DNA from: Bradyrhizobium sp. MOS002
Lineage (GTDB): Bacteria > Pseudomonadota > Alphaproteobacteria > Rhizobiales > Xanthobacteraceae
Reading direction: 5' to 3'
DNA length: 64,000 bases
Assembly: GCF_003020115.1 (NCBI RefSeq)
Contig: NZ_PYFX01000006.1
Coordinates: 248,001 to 312,000, forward strand
Shown: positions 24,288 to 32,855 of the stretch, one piece after another
How the letters are laid out: every line of letters begins with the position of its first letter
Numbering within the stretch: position 1 is the first letter of the stretch
Made by a program: the position numbers and the translations under genes
Notes under the pieces: model-generated
Told to the model about the DNA's origin: nothing
What the model saw: the letters and a program-made list of their open reading frames with translations, nothing else
Databases searched by the model: none

Positions 24288-25502
24288 TTACTCTTCAGGC
24301 GCGTTCTCGATCGGATCAAATCTGCTTGCATCGAGCCCAAGCAGGTTCCACGACTGCTGCATGTGCTGCGGCAAAGGCGCGGTGGCATCGATGAAGCCGC
24401 CGCGCGGATGCGGGATGACGATGCGGCGCGCCAACAGGTGCAGCCGGTTTTGCAGGCCGCCCGGGAGTTGCCAGTTCTCGATGTTGAAGTATTTGGGATC
24501 GCCGACGATGGGGTGGCCGATATGTTCCATGTGGGCGCGCAGCTGGTGGGTCCGCCCGGTCACCGGCTTCAGCGACACCCAGGTGAGCTTGTTGCCGGCG
24601 GTCTCGACCACCGCATAATACGTTATCGCGTGGCTCGCGCCCTCGTCGCCATGCTGAGCGATGCGCATGATGGTGTCGTCCTCGCTCTCCTCCTTGGCAA
24701 GGAATGTCGAGATGCGGCCCTGCTTCGGCTTCGGCAGCCCGGGCACCAAGGCCCAATAGGTTTTTCGTGCCGACCGCGAACGGAACGCGCCGGTCAGATG
24801 CGAGGCGGCAAAGCGGGTCTTGGCGACCAGGAGACAGCCCGACGTCTCCCTGTCGATGCGGTGCACGAGGCGCGGCTTCTGGCCCTTGGAATCGCGCATC
24901 ACCTCCAGCATCTGGTCGATGTGTCGCGTCATGCCCGAGCCGCCCTGCACGGCAAGCCCGGCCGGCTTGTTCAGCACGAGAACGTCGTCGTCCTCGTAAA
25001 TCGTCATCTCCTTCAGCGCGGCAAGCGTCTTTTGCGCCGCCTCCGACTGCGGGTTGGGCGCCTTCGGCGTGTCGAGCTTCAGCGGCGGAATGCGGACGCT
25101 CTGGCCCTCCTCCAGGCGGTCCTTGCTGTCGACGCGCTTGCCGTCGACGCGCAGCTCGCCTTTGCGAACGACGCGCTGGATGTGGGAGAACGACAGGCCG
25201 GGAAAGTGCGCTTCAAGGAAGCGATCGACGCGCATGTTGTTCTCGTCGGCCGTCACCTTGACGGTCTGCACCTTGGTCGGCAGCAATGCCTCGACGGACT
25301 CTGCCGGCGCAACCTTCTCCGGTTCGGCTTTGGGCACGCGCCGCTCGACGCGCTCGCTCGCAAAGCGCGGCGGCTTCGCGCCGGGCTTGCCACCCGGCCG
25401 TGGCCCAGCTGGCTTCGCGCTGCGCGCCTTGAACGGGCGCGCCTCCTTGCGCTCATCGCGCTCGCGAGGTTTTGGGTTCATTCTCTTGATGCGGCGGCTC
25501 AT
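24288..25502 (-). CDS. RluA family pseudouridine synthase (RluC/RluD type)
   Basis: This 404-residue enzyme converts specific uridines of 23S rRNA to pseudouridine. Residues 1-75 are a basic, Pro/Lys/Arg-rich extension. An S4 RNA-binding domain follows at about 88-140 (NMRVDRFLEAHFPGLSFSHI), then the catalytic domain with HRIDRETSG (catalytic Asp217), and GRTHQLRAHMEHIGHPIVGD near the C-terminus. The ATG at 25502 overlaps the TGA of the upstream HigA-like gene (ATGA), an unusual coupling of an antitoxin-type repressor to an RNA-modifying enzyme. Which of RluC or RluD it matches is not decided here. Confidence 0.94.
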   Translation of the reverse strand: MSRRIKRMNPKPRERDERKEARPFKARSAKPAGPRPGGKPGAKPPRFASERVERRVPKAEPEKVAPAESVEALLPTKVQTVKVTADENNMRVDRFLEAHFPGLSFSHIQRVVRKGELRVDGKRVDSKDRLEEGQSVRIPPLKLDTPKAPNPQSEAAQKTLAALKEMTIYEDDDVLVLNKPAGLAVQGGSGMTRHIDQMLEVMRDSKGQKPRLVHRIDRETSGCLLVAKTRFAASHLTGAFRSRSARKTYWALVPGLPKPKQGRISTFLAKEESEDDTIMRIAQHGDEGASHAITYYAVVETAGNKLTWVSLKPVTGRTHQLRAHMEHIGHPIVGDPKYFNIENWQLPGGLQNRLHLLARRIVIPHPRGGFIDATAPLPQHMQQSWNLLGLDASRFDPIENAPEE

Positions 25503-25816
25503 GCGGTTTTTCCAAGCTTTCGTGTCGACTGCACCGTCGCGCGGCGCGGCAGCGACGCAACCTGCGCCCCCACCTCTTCTTCCGCGAGGCGCAGCTCATA
25601 TTGCTGCTGCAGGTTCATCCAGAACTGCGGGCTGGTGTCGAACCAGTGACCAAGACGCAACGCCGTATCGGCCGTGATGCCGCGCTGTCCATTGATGATG
25701 CCGGTGATCCGGTTCACGGGTACATCGACCTGACGCGCGAGTTCTGCGGCGGAGATGCCGAGTTGTCGCAGTTCTTCGGCAAGGTGTTCACCGGGATGTA
25801 TGGGCGTGCGGGGCAT
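25499..25816 (-). CDS. higA: HigA family addiction module antitoxin (orphan)
   Basis: This 105-residue protein starts MPRTPIHPGEHLAEELRQLG, the typical HigA N-terminus. A helix-turn-helix (about residues 20-60) follows, with SAAELARQVDVPVNRITGII and ADTALRLGHWFDTSPQFWMN. HigA proteins neutralise the HigB mRNA interferase and repress their own promoter. In most loci higB lies directly upstream; here only 77 bp separate the start from the stop of rarA and no toxin frame fits. It is followed by a coupled RluA-type pseudouridine synthase instead. It may be a remnant or a repressor with a new task. Confidence 0.92.
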   Translation of the reverse strand: MPRTPIHPGEHLAEELRQLGISAAELARQVDVPVNRITGIINGQRGITADTALRLGHWFDTSPQFWMNLQQQYELRLAEEEVGAQVASLPRRATVQSTRKLGKTA

Positions 25817-25843
25817 TGCGATTTCTTGGCCGGACTAGCGTGA

Positions 25844-25868
25844 ATTACGCGTTACGTAAACCGTAAAT
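25844..25868. promoter_or_regulatory. Candidate HigA operator
   Basis: Just upstream of the higA start the sequence attacgcgttacgtaaaccg followed by taaat contains the dyad ttacgcgttacgtaa (arms ttacg and cgtaa) and the 8-bp palindrome ttacgtaa, plus a further cgtaaa repeat. HigA-type repressors bind such AT-flanked palindromes over their own promoter. The assignment rests on position and symmetry only. Confidence 0.35.
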
Positions 25869-25893
25869 CGAACCCTGCAGCAAGCCCAAAGAG

Positions 25894-27228
25894 CTAGGTC
25901 CCACCCCGCTCCTTCCGCAACTTGGCCCAATAATCCAGCCGTTTCCTGATCTCCCGCTCGAACCCGCGGTCGGGCGGGTCGTAGAAGGTCTGGCGGCCCA
26001 GGGCTTCCGGAAAGTAGTCCTGGCCGGAGAAGGCGTCGGGGGCGTCTTGGTCGTATTCGTAAGATGCGCCGTAGCCTTCCGACTTCATCAGCTTGGTCGG
26101 CGAGTTGAGGATGTGTTTCGGCGGCAGCAGCGAGCCGGCCTGCTTTGCGACCTGCATCGCCGTGCCGAAGGCGGTGTAGACGGCGTTCGATTTCGGTGCG
26201 GTGGCGAGATAGACCACCGCCTGCGCGATCGCGAGCTCGCCTTCGGGATGGCCGAGAAAGTCGAAGGCGTCCTTGGCGGCGTTGGCGATGACCAGCGCCT
26301 GCGGATCGGCAAGCCCGATATCCTCGACCGCCATGCGCACGACGCGGCGGGCCAGAAACAGCGGGTCCTCGCCGGCATCCAGCATGCGCGCGAGATAATA
26401 CAGCGCGGCATCGGGATCGGAGCCCCGCACCGACTTATGCAGTGCCGAGATCAAATTGTAGTGGCCATCGGCCGACTTGTCGTAGATCGGCGCGCGGCGC
26501 TGCAAAATCTCCTGCAACTGCGCGGCGTCGAAAATCTCGTCCTTGCGCGCGGCACGCCAGACTTCCTCGACGAGCGTCAGCGACGCGCGGCCGTCGCCGT
26601 CGGCCATGCGCACCAGCACGGCGCGCGCTTCATCGTCGAGCGGCAGCTTGCGGCAATCGACCTCCTCGGCATGAGCAAACAGCTTTTCGATCGCGACCGC
26701 GTCGAGCGAGCGAAACACCAGCACACGCGCCCGGGACAGAAGCGCCGCGTTGAGCTCAAAGGACGGGTTTTCGGTGGTGGCGCCGACCATCACCACCGTG
26801 CCGTCTTCCATGACGGGCAGAAAGGAATCCTGTTGGGCGCGGTTGAAGCGATGCACCTCGTCGACGAACAGCAGCGTGCCCTTGCCCATCTCGCGGCGTG
26901 CACGCGCGGCCTCAAAGGCCTTCTTCAAATCGGCGACCCCTGAGAACACCGCGGAGATCTGCTCGAAATGCAGATCGGTGGCGTCCGCGAGCAGCCGCGC
27001 CACCGTGGTCTTGCCGGTGCCTGGCGGGCCCCAGAACACCAGCGAGCCCAGCGTACGCGTCTCCAGCATGCGCGTCAGCGCGCCGTCGGGACCCAGGATG
27101 TGATCCTGGCCGACGACCTCCGAGAGCGCGCGCGGACGCAGCCGATCCGGCAGCGGATGCGGAGCCTCGTGATCGAGCCCCGCCGCGGCGAAGAGAGTTG
27201 GCGTCTCCTGTGGTCGCTTCGGACTCAT
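25894..27228 (-). CDS. rarA: Replication-associated recombination protein RarA (MgsA)
   Basis: This is a 444-residue AAA+ ATPase acting at stalled replication forks, related to clamp-loader subunits. The N-terminal part carries PLPDRLRPRALSEVVGQDHI, Walker A GPPGTGKTT at residues 67-75, Walker B LLFVDE at 119-124 and sensor ATTENPSFELN near 151. The C-terminal part has the family's EDIGLADPQALVIANA and YLATAPKSNAVY regions. The ATG overlaps the TGA of the upstream HtrA-type protease gene (ATGA), so both are read from one mRNA. Confidence 0.96.
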   Translation of the reverse strand: MSPKRPQETPTLFAAAGLDHEAPHPLPDRLRPRALSEVVGQDHILGPDGALTRMLETRTLGSLVFWGPPGTGKTTVARLLADATDLHFEQISAVFSGVADLKKAFEAARARREMGKGTLLFVDEVHRFNRAQQDSFLPVMEDGTVVMVGATTENPSFELNAALLSRARVLVFRSLDAVAIEKLFAHAEEVDCRKLPLDDEARAVLVRMADGDGRASLTLVEEVWRAARKDEIFDAAQLQEILQRRAPIYDKSADGHYNLISALHKSVRGSDPDAALYYLARMLDAGEDPLFLARRVVRMAVEDIGLADPQALVIANAAKDAFDFLGHPEGELAIAQAVVYLATAPKSNAVYTAFGTAMQVAKQAGSLLPPKHILNSPTKLMKSEGYGASYEYDQDAPDAFSGQDYFPEALGRQTFYDPPDRGFEREIRKRLDYWAKLRKERGGT

Positions 27229-28631
27229 CCGCCCAGCGTGACGTTGATTTGCTGACCGCCGCGCACCAACGTGATGCGCCAGATGCGCTGGCGCTCGGCC
27301 GCCGCCTTTTCGAGGTCGCTGGTCTTGCTGATCTTTTGGTTGTTGACCGCCAGGATAACGTCGCCTTTCTGGAAGCCCACATTCGCGGCGGCGCTGTCGC
27401 CGCCGAGATCGGTGACCACAACGCCTTCGGTGTCGGCGTCCAGATGCAGCTCGTCGGCGAGCGCCGGAGTGATGGTCGAGACCTTCGCGCCCTGGAGAGG
27501 CGAGCGCGCGGTGATGACGAGCTCGTTGCGGCCGGTATCGGGCGCGGCGTCCAGCGCCACCGTCAGCTTGACCGGCTTGCCGCCGCGCTGCACGTCGATC
27601 TGCGCCGAGCCGCCGAGCGGCCGTGTGGCGAAGCGATAGTCGAAGGCGTTGGGATCATCCACGGTCTGGCCGTCGATGGAGACGATCAGGTCGGAGGATT
27701 TCAGCCCGGCCTTGGCCGCCGGTCCGTTCGGAACGACGCTTGCGACCAGCGCACCGGTCGGCGAACGCAGGCCGAGACTCTCGGCGATCTCCGGCGTCAC
27801 CGCCTGCAACTTCGCGCCGAGCCAAGGCCGCTTCACCGCCTTGCCGCCACCCTTGGCGGAGGCGACGACGACGCGCACCATGTTGGCGGGGATCGCGAAG
27901 CCGATGCCCTGCGAGCCGCCGGAGCGCGAATAGATCGCGGTGTTGATGCCCGCGAGCCTGCCGTTCATGTCGACCAACGCGCCGCCGGAATTGCCGGGAT
28001 TGATCGCCGCGTCGGTCTGGATGAAGAACTGGTAGTCGGTGATACCGACCTGCGTGCGCGCCAAGGCCGAGATGATGCCGTGCGTCACGGTCTGGCCGAC
28101 GCCGAAGGGATTGCCGATCGCCAACACGACGTCGCCCACCAGCAGCTCGTCCGAATTGGTGAATTCGAGAGCCGGAAACTTCTCCTTGGTGTCCTTCAGC
28201 CGCAGCACCGCGAGATCGCTGCGAGAGTCCTTCAGCACGATCTCGGCCTCGAACTCACGCTTGTCCGACAGCGACACCTTGACCTGGTCGGCGCCTTCGA
28301 TGACATGGACGTTGGTGACAACGAGCCCGGACGGATCGACGATCACGCCCGAACCAAGCGAGCGCTGTACCTGCTCCTGCTGCTGGCCGGGCACGCCGAA
28401 GAAGCGGCGGAAGATCGGGTCGTCGAGCAGCGGATTGCGGTTCTGCACCACCTTGGCGGCATAGACGTTGACGACCGCCGGCTGCACCCGCTGCACGATC
28501 GGCGCATAGGACAGCCGCAGTTCGGCAGGCGAGGACGGCACACGGCGGTCCTGCGCGGCGGCCGGATTGAAGTTGGCCGAAAAGGCTATGCACAGTGCCG
28601 TGACGACGGCGGCCCAGGTCGATCGAAACAT
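27225..28631 (-). CDS. Do/HtrA family periplasmic serine endoprotease (DegP/DegQ-like)
   Basis: This 468-residue protease has a signal peptide (residues 1-27, ending AAAQDR). The trypsin-like domain has the triad His109 (VTNVHVIEG), Asp139 (SRSDLAVLRL) and Ser215 (NPGNSGGAL). Two PDZ domains follow at about 265-355 and 380-465. It degrades or refolds misfolded envelope proteins. AGAGGTAGGA lies directly before the ATG at 28631; an upstream extension of the frame would add an implausible leader. It is the first gene of a coupled pair with rarA. Confidence 0.95.
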   Translation of the reverse strand: MFRSTWAAVVTALCIAFSANFNPAAAQDRRVPSSPAELRLSYAPIVQRVQPAVVNVYAAKVVQNRNPLLDDPIFRRFFGVPGQQQEQVQRSLGSGVIVDPSGLVVTNVHVIEGADQVKVSLSDKREFEAEIVLKDSRSDLAVLRLKDTKEKFPALEFTNSDELLVGDVVLAIGNPFGVGQTVTHGIISALARTQVGITDYQFFIQTDAAINPGNSGGALVDMNGRLAGINTAIYSRSGGSQGIGFAIPANMVRVVVASAKGGGKAVKRPWLGAKLQAVTPEIAESLGLRSPTGALVASVVPNGPAAKAGLKSSDLIVSIDGQTVDDPNAFDYRFATRPLGGSAQIDVQRGGKPVKLTVALDAAPDTGRNELVITARSPLQGAKVSTITPALADELHLDADTEGVVVTDLGGDSAAANVGFQKGDVILAVNNQKISKTSDLEKAAAERQRIWRITLVRGGQQINVTLGG

Positions 28632-28943
28632 TCCTACCTCTTGGAAAAGACGCCGGAATATAGGCGCGTTCGCCCCCCAATAGAAGGGCGCCCGGCGGCA
28701 TATTCGGCCCCCTTTTTGGTGTGTCCGGCCTGCAAGCTCTGCGTGCGAAATAGCAATTTGCCGGGGCTGCCGATTGGCACGATGTGCGTCATCTTGCATG
28801 GTTGTGCAAGGCGGATTCGGTTGCGGCGAATTTGCATCAGTGGGAACCGCGCAACCGGGCGCAGCGTCGCGGGGCAGTCATCGATCATACCTAGACTCTC
28901 CGCCAGCGACTTGGGGAAGTTCGTCAAACGATGGAGTCATGAC
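28632..28943. other. Divergent intergenic region between htrA-type and porin genes
   Basis: About 310 bp separate the two divergent starts. I see no open frame, no dispersed repeat and no perfect hairpin. It must hold the promoters for the protease-rarA pair on one strand and the porin on the other. I could not identify convincing -35/-10 pairs or a Pho-box-like direct repeat. Confidence 0.6.
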
Positions 28944-30557
28944 GTGAGCAGGAGAAGAATTGCAGCCACGGCGATTGGTCTCGCCGGCGCACTAGCAGCC
29001 TCGCAGGCCCAGGCCCAATCGGCCAGCAGCAGCGACCAGGAGATCGCGCTCCTGAAGCGGCAGTTGAAGATGCTGGAGCAGAAGCTCGACAAGCTCCAGA
29101 GCCAGACCGCCGCGAATACCGCGGCGACAGCGAAGGCCAGGCATGAGGCGAAGGCGGAGGCGAAAGCCGAAGCGCGTTCCGAAGCGAAGGCCGTCGTCGC
29201 CAACGCCAATGCGGCGATCCCGCTCAAGGGACCGGCGCCCGCCTCCGGCGTGGTCGTGACGATGCCGAACAACCGGCCCACCATCTGCACTGCCGATGGG
29301 GCAAATTGCGTCGGGATCACAAGCCGCCTGCATTGGGACGTCGGCGGCTATGACTATCGGCCCAACACGGCGGCAACCGTGCCGCAGAAGCTCGACAGCG
29401 GCGAGAACGTCCGCCGCGCGCGCATCGGTCTCGCCGGCAAGTTCTTCCACGACTGGAACTTCGCGCTGGTCTACGACTTCGGCGGCTCCTCCGACGGATT
29501 TGGGGGCACAGCTCCAGGTTCGCTGCCCGGCGGCGGCGTCTCCGGCGTCGAGAACGCCTATCTCAGCTATACCGGCCTGAAACCGTTCGGCGGCAAGATG
29601 GCCATCGAAGGCGGCATCATGGACCTGCCCTACACTCTCGATGAGGCCACGAGCTCCAACGATATCATTTTCATGGAGCGCGCCTCGGCCGGCATCTTCG
29701 CCACCAGCATCGCTGCGGGCGACTTCCGTTCGGCGGTCGGCACGCGCTGGTACAACGACGTGTTCTGGGCCGGCGCCTATGTCACCGGTCCCGCCACCGG
29801 TGCGATCCACTCAGCCTCAAGCGTTGCGCCGAACGGCACCACGGAACAATACGGCGCGGTCGCCCGTGTCGCCGGCCAGGTCGTCAGCGGCAAGGACTAC
29901 TCAGTCCATCTCGGCGGCAATGCCGAATGGCTGATCCAGCCGACGCGCAATCTGGTGACGGGCGCACAGACGGTGACGCTGAGCGACCGTCCAGAACTGC
30001 GCATCGATCCCACGGCACTGGCTACGACCGGCGCAATCGCCAATGCCTCCGGCGCGCAGGTCTACAGCGTCGAAGCCGCCGCCACTTATGGACCGCTGAT
30101 CCTGCAAGGTGAGTATTTCTGGTACAACATCGATCGCAGCGCCAATACCGGCCTGCCGCCGCTGGGAGCGCCGAGCCTCAAATTCCAGGGCGGCTACGCG
30201 CAGGCCGGCTACGTGCTCACAGGCGAGGGTCGCAGCTATAATGCGGCGAATGCGGCCTATGGCGGCGTCAAGCCGGCGCACCCGTTCTCGCTCGAGGGCG
30301 GCGGCTGGGGCGCGTGGGAAATCGCGGGACGCTTCTCCACGGTCGACCTCAACGATCAGCTCGGGACCGCCACCGGCATCGCAGGCGGCCGGCAGACCGT
30401 CTACACGGCGGCGCTGAACTGGTATGTCAACGGCAACGTCCGTTTCATGCTGGACTATCTGCATGGCACGGTGTCGAGGCAGGCCTCGCCGGTCTCGACC
30501 GCCGATGTCGGCTCGAAGTTCGATGCGGTCGCGATGCGGACGCAGTTCGCGTTCTAG
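28944..30557 (+). CDS. Outer-membrane porin, OprO/OprP (phosphate-selective) family
   Basis: This 537-residue protein starts at GTG, with GGAG seven bases upstream. A signal peptide (residues 1-25, RRRIAATAIGLAGALAASQA) is followed by a coiled-coil segment (about 30-60, EIALLKRQLKMLEQKLDKLQ). An Ala/Lys/Glu spacer comes next, then a beta-rich domain from about 120 with alternating aromatic strands and a C-terminal Phe (TQFAF), as required for BAM insertion. The pattern RRARIGLAGKFFHDWNFALV and the trimerisation coiled coil match the OprO/OprP porin family. Substrate selectivity for phosphate or polyphosphate is not shown by the sequence. Confidence 0.88.
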   Translation: MSRRRIAATAIGLAGALAASQAQAQSASSSDQEIALLKRQLKMLEQKLDKLQSQTAANTAATAKARHEAKAEAKAEARSEAKAVVANANAAIPLKGPAPASGVVVTMPNNRPTICTADGANCVGITSRLHWDVGGYDYRPNTAATVPQKLDSGENVRRARIGLAGKFFHDWNFALVYDFGGSSDGFGGTAPGSLPGGGVSGVENAYLSYTGLKPFGGKMAIEGGIMDLPYTLDEATSSNDIIFMERASAGIFATSIAAGDFRSAVGTRWYNDVFWAGAYVTGPATGAIHSASSVAPNGTTEQYGAVARVAGQVVSGKDYSVHLGGNAEWLIQPTRNLVTGAQTVTLSDRPELRIDPTALATTGAIANASGAQVYSVEAAATYGPLILQGEYFWYNIDRSANTGLPPLGAPSLKFQGGYAQAGYVLTGEGRSYNAANAAYGGVKPAHPFSLEGGGWGAWEIAGRFSTVDLNDQLGTATGIAGGRQTVYTAALNWYVNGNVRFMLDYLHGTVSRQASPVSTADVGSKFDAVAMRTQFAF

Positions 30558-30569
30558 GTCTCGCTTGTC

Positions 30570-30603
30570 GTCCCGGGGGCGCGCGAAAACGCGAACCCGG
30601 GAC
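30570..30603 (+). terminator. GC-rich hairpin after the porin gene
   Basis: gtcccggg (30570-30577) and cccgggac (30596-30603) pair around an inner gcgcgcgaaaacgcg hairpin, 12 bp after the porin stop. No T run follows, so it may be a dispersed repeat that stabilises the 3' end rather than a true terminator. Confidence 0.5.
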
Positions 30604-30638
30604 CCGGCATCTGCAACGCTATCTGAAGGAGACACGCC

Positions 30639-31652
30639 ATGAAGGCCGTCGGCTACAAGAAATCGCTTCCGATCGAGGATCAGGACGCGCTGATCGATTT
30701 CGAGACCGCAAAGCCCGAGCCCGGCGGGCGCGACATCCGCGTCGCCGTGAAGGCGATCTCGGCCAATCCGGTCGATTACAAAGTGCGCAAGCGCGCCGCC
30801 CCGCCGGAGGGGGAAACGAAGATTCTGGGCTATGACGCGGCCGGCGTGGTCGACGCCGTCGGTCCCGAGGTCACCTTGTTCAAGCCGGGCGACGAGGTAT
30901 TTTACGCCGGCTCGATCCTGCGCCAGGGTACCAATTCCGAATTCCATCTCGTCGACGAGCGCATCGTCGGCAACAAGCCGCAGAGCCTGTCGTTCGCGCA
31001 GGCCGCCGCCCTTCCCCTCACCTCCATCACCGCCTGGGAGTTGTTGTTCGACCGGCTCAGTGCGGTGCCCGGCAAGAGTGTCGATCCGCGCACGCTCTTG
31101 ATCACGGGCGGCGCCGGCGGTGTCGGCTCGATCCTGATCCAGCTCGCCCGCCGCCTCACCGGACTGACGGTGCTGGCGACAGCGACGCGGCCGGAATCGC
31201 AAAAATGGTGCCTCGATCTCGGCGCGCATGCGGTGATCGATCACGGCCAACCGATGAAGGAGCAGATCGAGAAGCTCAAGCTGCCGCCCGTCGCGCTGGT
31301 GGCGAGCCTCACCTTCACCGACCAGCACTACAAGGCGATCGCAGAGTTGATGGCACCGCAGGGCAAGTTCGGCCTGATCGACGATCCCCCGGAATTCACC
31401 ATGAGCGCGTTCAAGGGCAAGGCGATCTCGGTGCACTGGGAATCGATGTTCACGCGCTCCTCATTCCAGACCGCCGACATGATCGCGCAGCATCATCTGC
31501 TCAACGACGTCGCCGACCTGATCGACAAGGGCGTGCTGCGCACCACGCTCGACCAGACCTTTGGCACGATCAACGCGGTCAATCTCAAGCGCGCGCATGC
31601 GCTGCTCGAAAGCGGCAAGTCGCGCGGCAAGATCGTGTTGGAGGGGTGGTAG
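30639..31652 (+). CDS. Zinc-type alcohol dehydrogenase-like / quinone oxidoreductase (MDR family)
   Basis: This 337-residue medium-chain reductase has a GroES-like N-terminal domain (VKAISANPVDYKVRKR, GYDAAGVVDAVGPEV) and a Rossmann domain with the NADPH motif GGAGGVGS at residues 157-164. The catalytic-zinc cysteines of true alcohol dehydrogenases are absent, placing it with NADPH:quinone or enone reductases. AAGGAG precedes the ATG. The family reduces quinones, enones or crotonyl-type substrates; the actual substrate is unknown. It stands alone on the plus strand. Confidence 0.92.
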   Translation: MKAVGYKKSLPIEDQDALIDFETAKPEPGGRDIRVAVKAISANPVDYKVRKRAAPPEGETKILGYDAAGVVDAVGPEVTLFKPGDEVFYAGSILRQGTNSEFHLVDERIVGNKPQSLSFAQAAALPLTSITAWELLFDRLSAVPGKSVDPRTLLITGGAGGVGSILIQLARRLTGLTVLATATRPESQKWCLDLGAHAVIDHGQPMKEQIEKLKLPPVALVASLTFTDQHYKAIAELMAPQGKFGLIDDPPEFTMSAFKGKAISVHWESMFTRSSFQTADMIAQHHLLNDVADLIDKGVLRTTLDQTFGTINAVNLKRAHALLESGKSRGKIVLEGW

Positions 31653-31683
31653 CAGCCCCTCACTCCGTCATGCCCGGGCTTGT

Positions 31684-31977
31684 CTACGGCGCCACGCCCT
31701 CGACGAACAGCAGCCGACGCTCCAGCGCCGTCTGCCGCAGCTTCAGCGCCTCGGCATACTCGGCCGAGGCATACCATTCCTTGAGCCGCGCCATCGAAGG
31801 AAATTCGACGATGATGATGGACTTCGGCTGAAGGTTGCCTTCGGCGAGCTCGGCGGCGCCGCCGCGCACGAGATAGCGGCCGCCATATTGCGCGATGGTC
31901 GCTGCGGCCAGCGTGCGATAGGCCTCCATCGCGGCTCTGTCGCGCACCTCGACCTCGGAAATCACATAGGCCGGCAT
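31684..31977 (-). CDS. DUF1330 domain protein
   Basis: This 97-residue single-domain protein has a dimeric alpha-beta barrel fold, with family features MPAYVISEVEVRDRAAMEAY, QYGGRYLVRGG and IIIVEFPSMARLKEWYASAE. Function unknown. It starts 9 bp after the SDR gene's stop codon on the same strand, so the two are probably co-transcribed and may act on a common metabolite. Confidence 0.92.
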   Translation of the reverse strand: MPAYVISEVEVRDRAAMEAYRTLAAATIAQYGGRYLVRGGAAELAEGNLQPKSIIIVEFPSMARLKEWYASAEYAEALKLRQTALERRLLFVEGVAP

Positions 31978-31986
31978 ACGCAGGCC

Positions 31987-32775
31987 TCAGGCGATGGTGT
32001 TGACGATGCCGCCCTCGGCACGCAACGCCGCACCGTTGGTCGCGGAGGCTTGCTTCGAGGCCACATAGACCACCATGTTGGCGATCTCATCGACGCTGGC
32101 GAAGCGCTGGAGCAGCGAGCTTGGGCGATGTTGTTTGACGAAATTGGCCGCGGCCTCATCGACTGACTGGCCGTTCTGCTTGGCAAGATCCTTCACGAAC
32201 GTCTCGACGCCCTCCGACATTGTCGGGCCCGGCAGCACGGAATTGACGGTGACGCCGGTGCCGCGTGTGAGCTGCGCCAGGCCGCGCGCGACCGAGAGCT
32301 GGGCCGTCTTGCTCATGCCGTAGTGGATCATCTCGACGGGGATGTTGAGCCCGGACTCGGACGAGATGAAGACGATTCGGCCCCAGTTGCGCTTGAGCAT
32401 GCCCTGCATATACGCGCGCGAGAGACGCACGCCGCTCATCACGTTGACCTCGAAGAAGTGGCTCCAGTCCTCGTCCGGAATGTCGAAAAAGTCTTTCGGC
32501 TCAAAGATGCCAGCATTGTTGATGAGGATGTCGACGTCCGGCAGCGCCGCGGCCAGCGCCTTGCAGCCCGCAGCGGTCGAGACGTCGGCGGCGATGCCGC
32601 GGACCTTGGCCCCCGCGCCCTCCAGCTTGCGCACGGCCGCATCGACCTTGTCCTGGCCGCGTCCGTTGATCACGACGCTCGCACCGGCGACGGCAAGGCC
32701 TTTGGCAATGGCGTGGCCGATGCCGGCGGTCGAGCCGGTCACGAGGGCGGTCTTACCGGAAAGGTCGATGTTCAT
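31987..32775 (-). CDS. SDR family NAD(P)-dependent oxidoreductase
   Basis: This 262-residue classical SDR has TGSTAGIG at residues 13-20, NNAG near 86-89, and the catalytic Ser139, Tyr152 and Lys156 (HYGMSK). After the cofactor strand it carries VVINGRGQ, with Arg suited to NADP(H). The C-terminal LPGPTMSEGVETFVKDLAKQ insertion is typical of the subgroup often annotated as 3-oxoacyl-ACP reductase-like. The chosen ATG matches the fold; a longer N-terminus is not supported. Substrate unknown. It is followed by a DUF1330 gene. Confidence 0.93.
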   Translation of the reverse strand: MNIDLSGKTALVTGSTAGIGHAIAKGLAVAGASVVINGRGQDKVDAAVRKLEGAGAKVRGIAADVSTAAGCKALAAALPDVDILINNAGIFEPKDFFDIPDEDWSHFFEVNVMSGVRLSRAYMQGMLKRNWGRIVFISSESGLNIPVEMIHYGMSKTAQLSVARGLAQLTRGTGVTVNSVLPGPTMSEGVETFVKDLAKQNGQSVDEAAANFVKQHRPSSLLQRFASVDEIANMVVYVASKQASATNGAALRAEGGIVNTIA

Positions 32776-32855
32776 GCGATGTCTCCATTGAAGCTGACGG
32801 AGATATCGTGCGCTGCGCGGGCGGGCGCAATCGCCCCTCACCGACGCGTGAGGGA

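Noticed and set aside
26898..28943. Long upstream extension of the porin frame
   Set aside because: It runs antisense over rarA and htrA-type genes; the signal peptide and ribosome-binding site fix the porin start at 28944.
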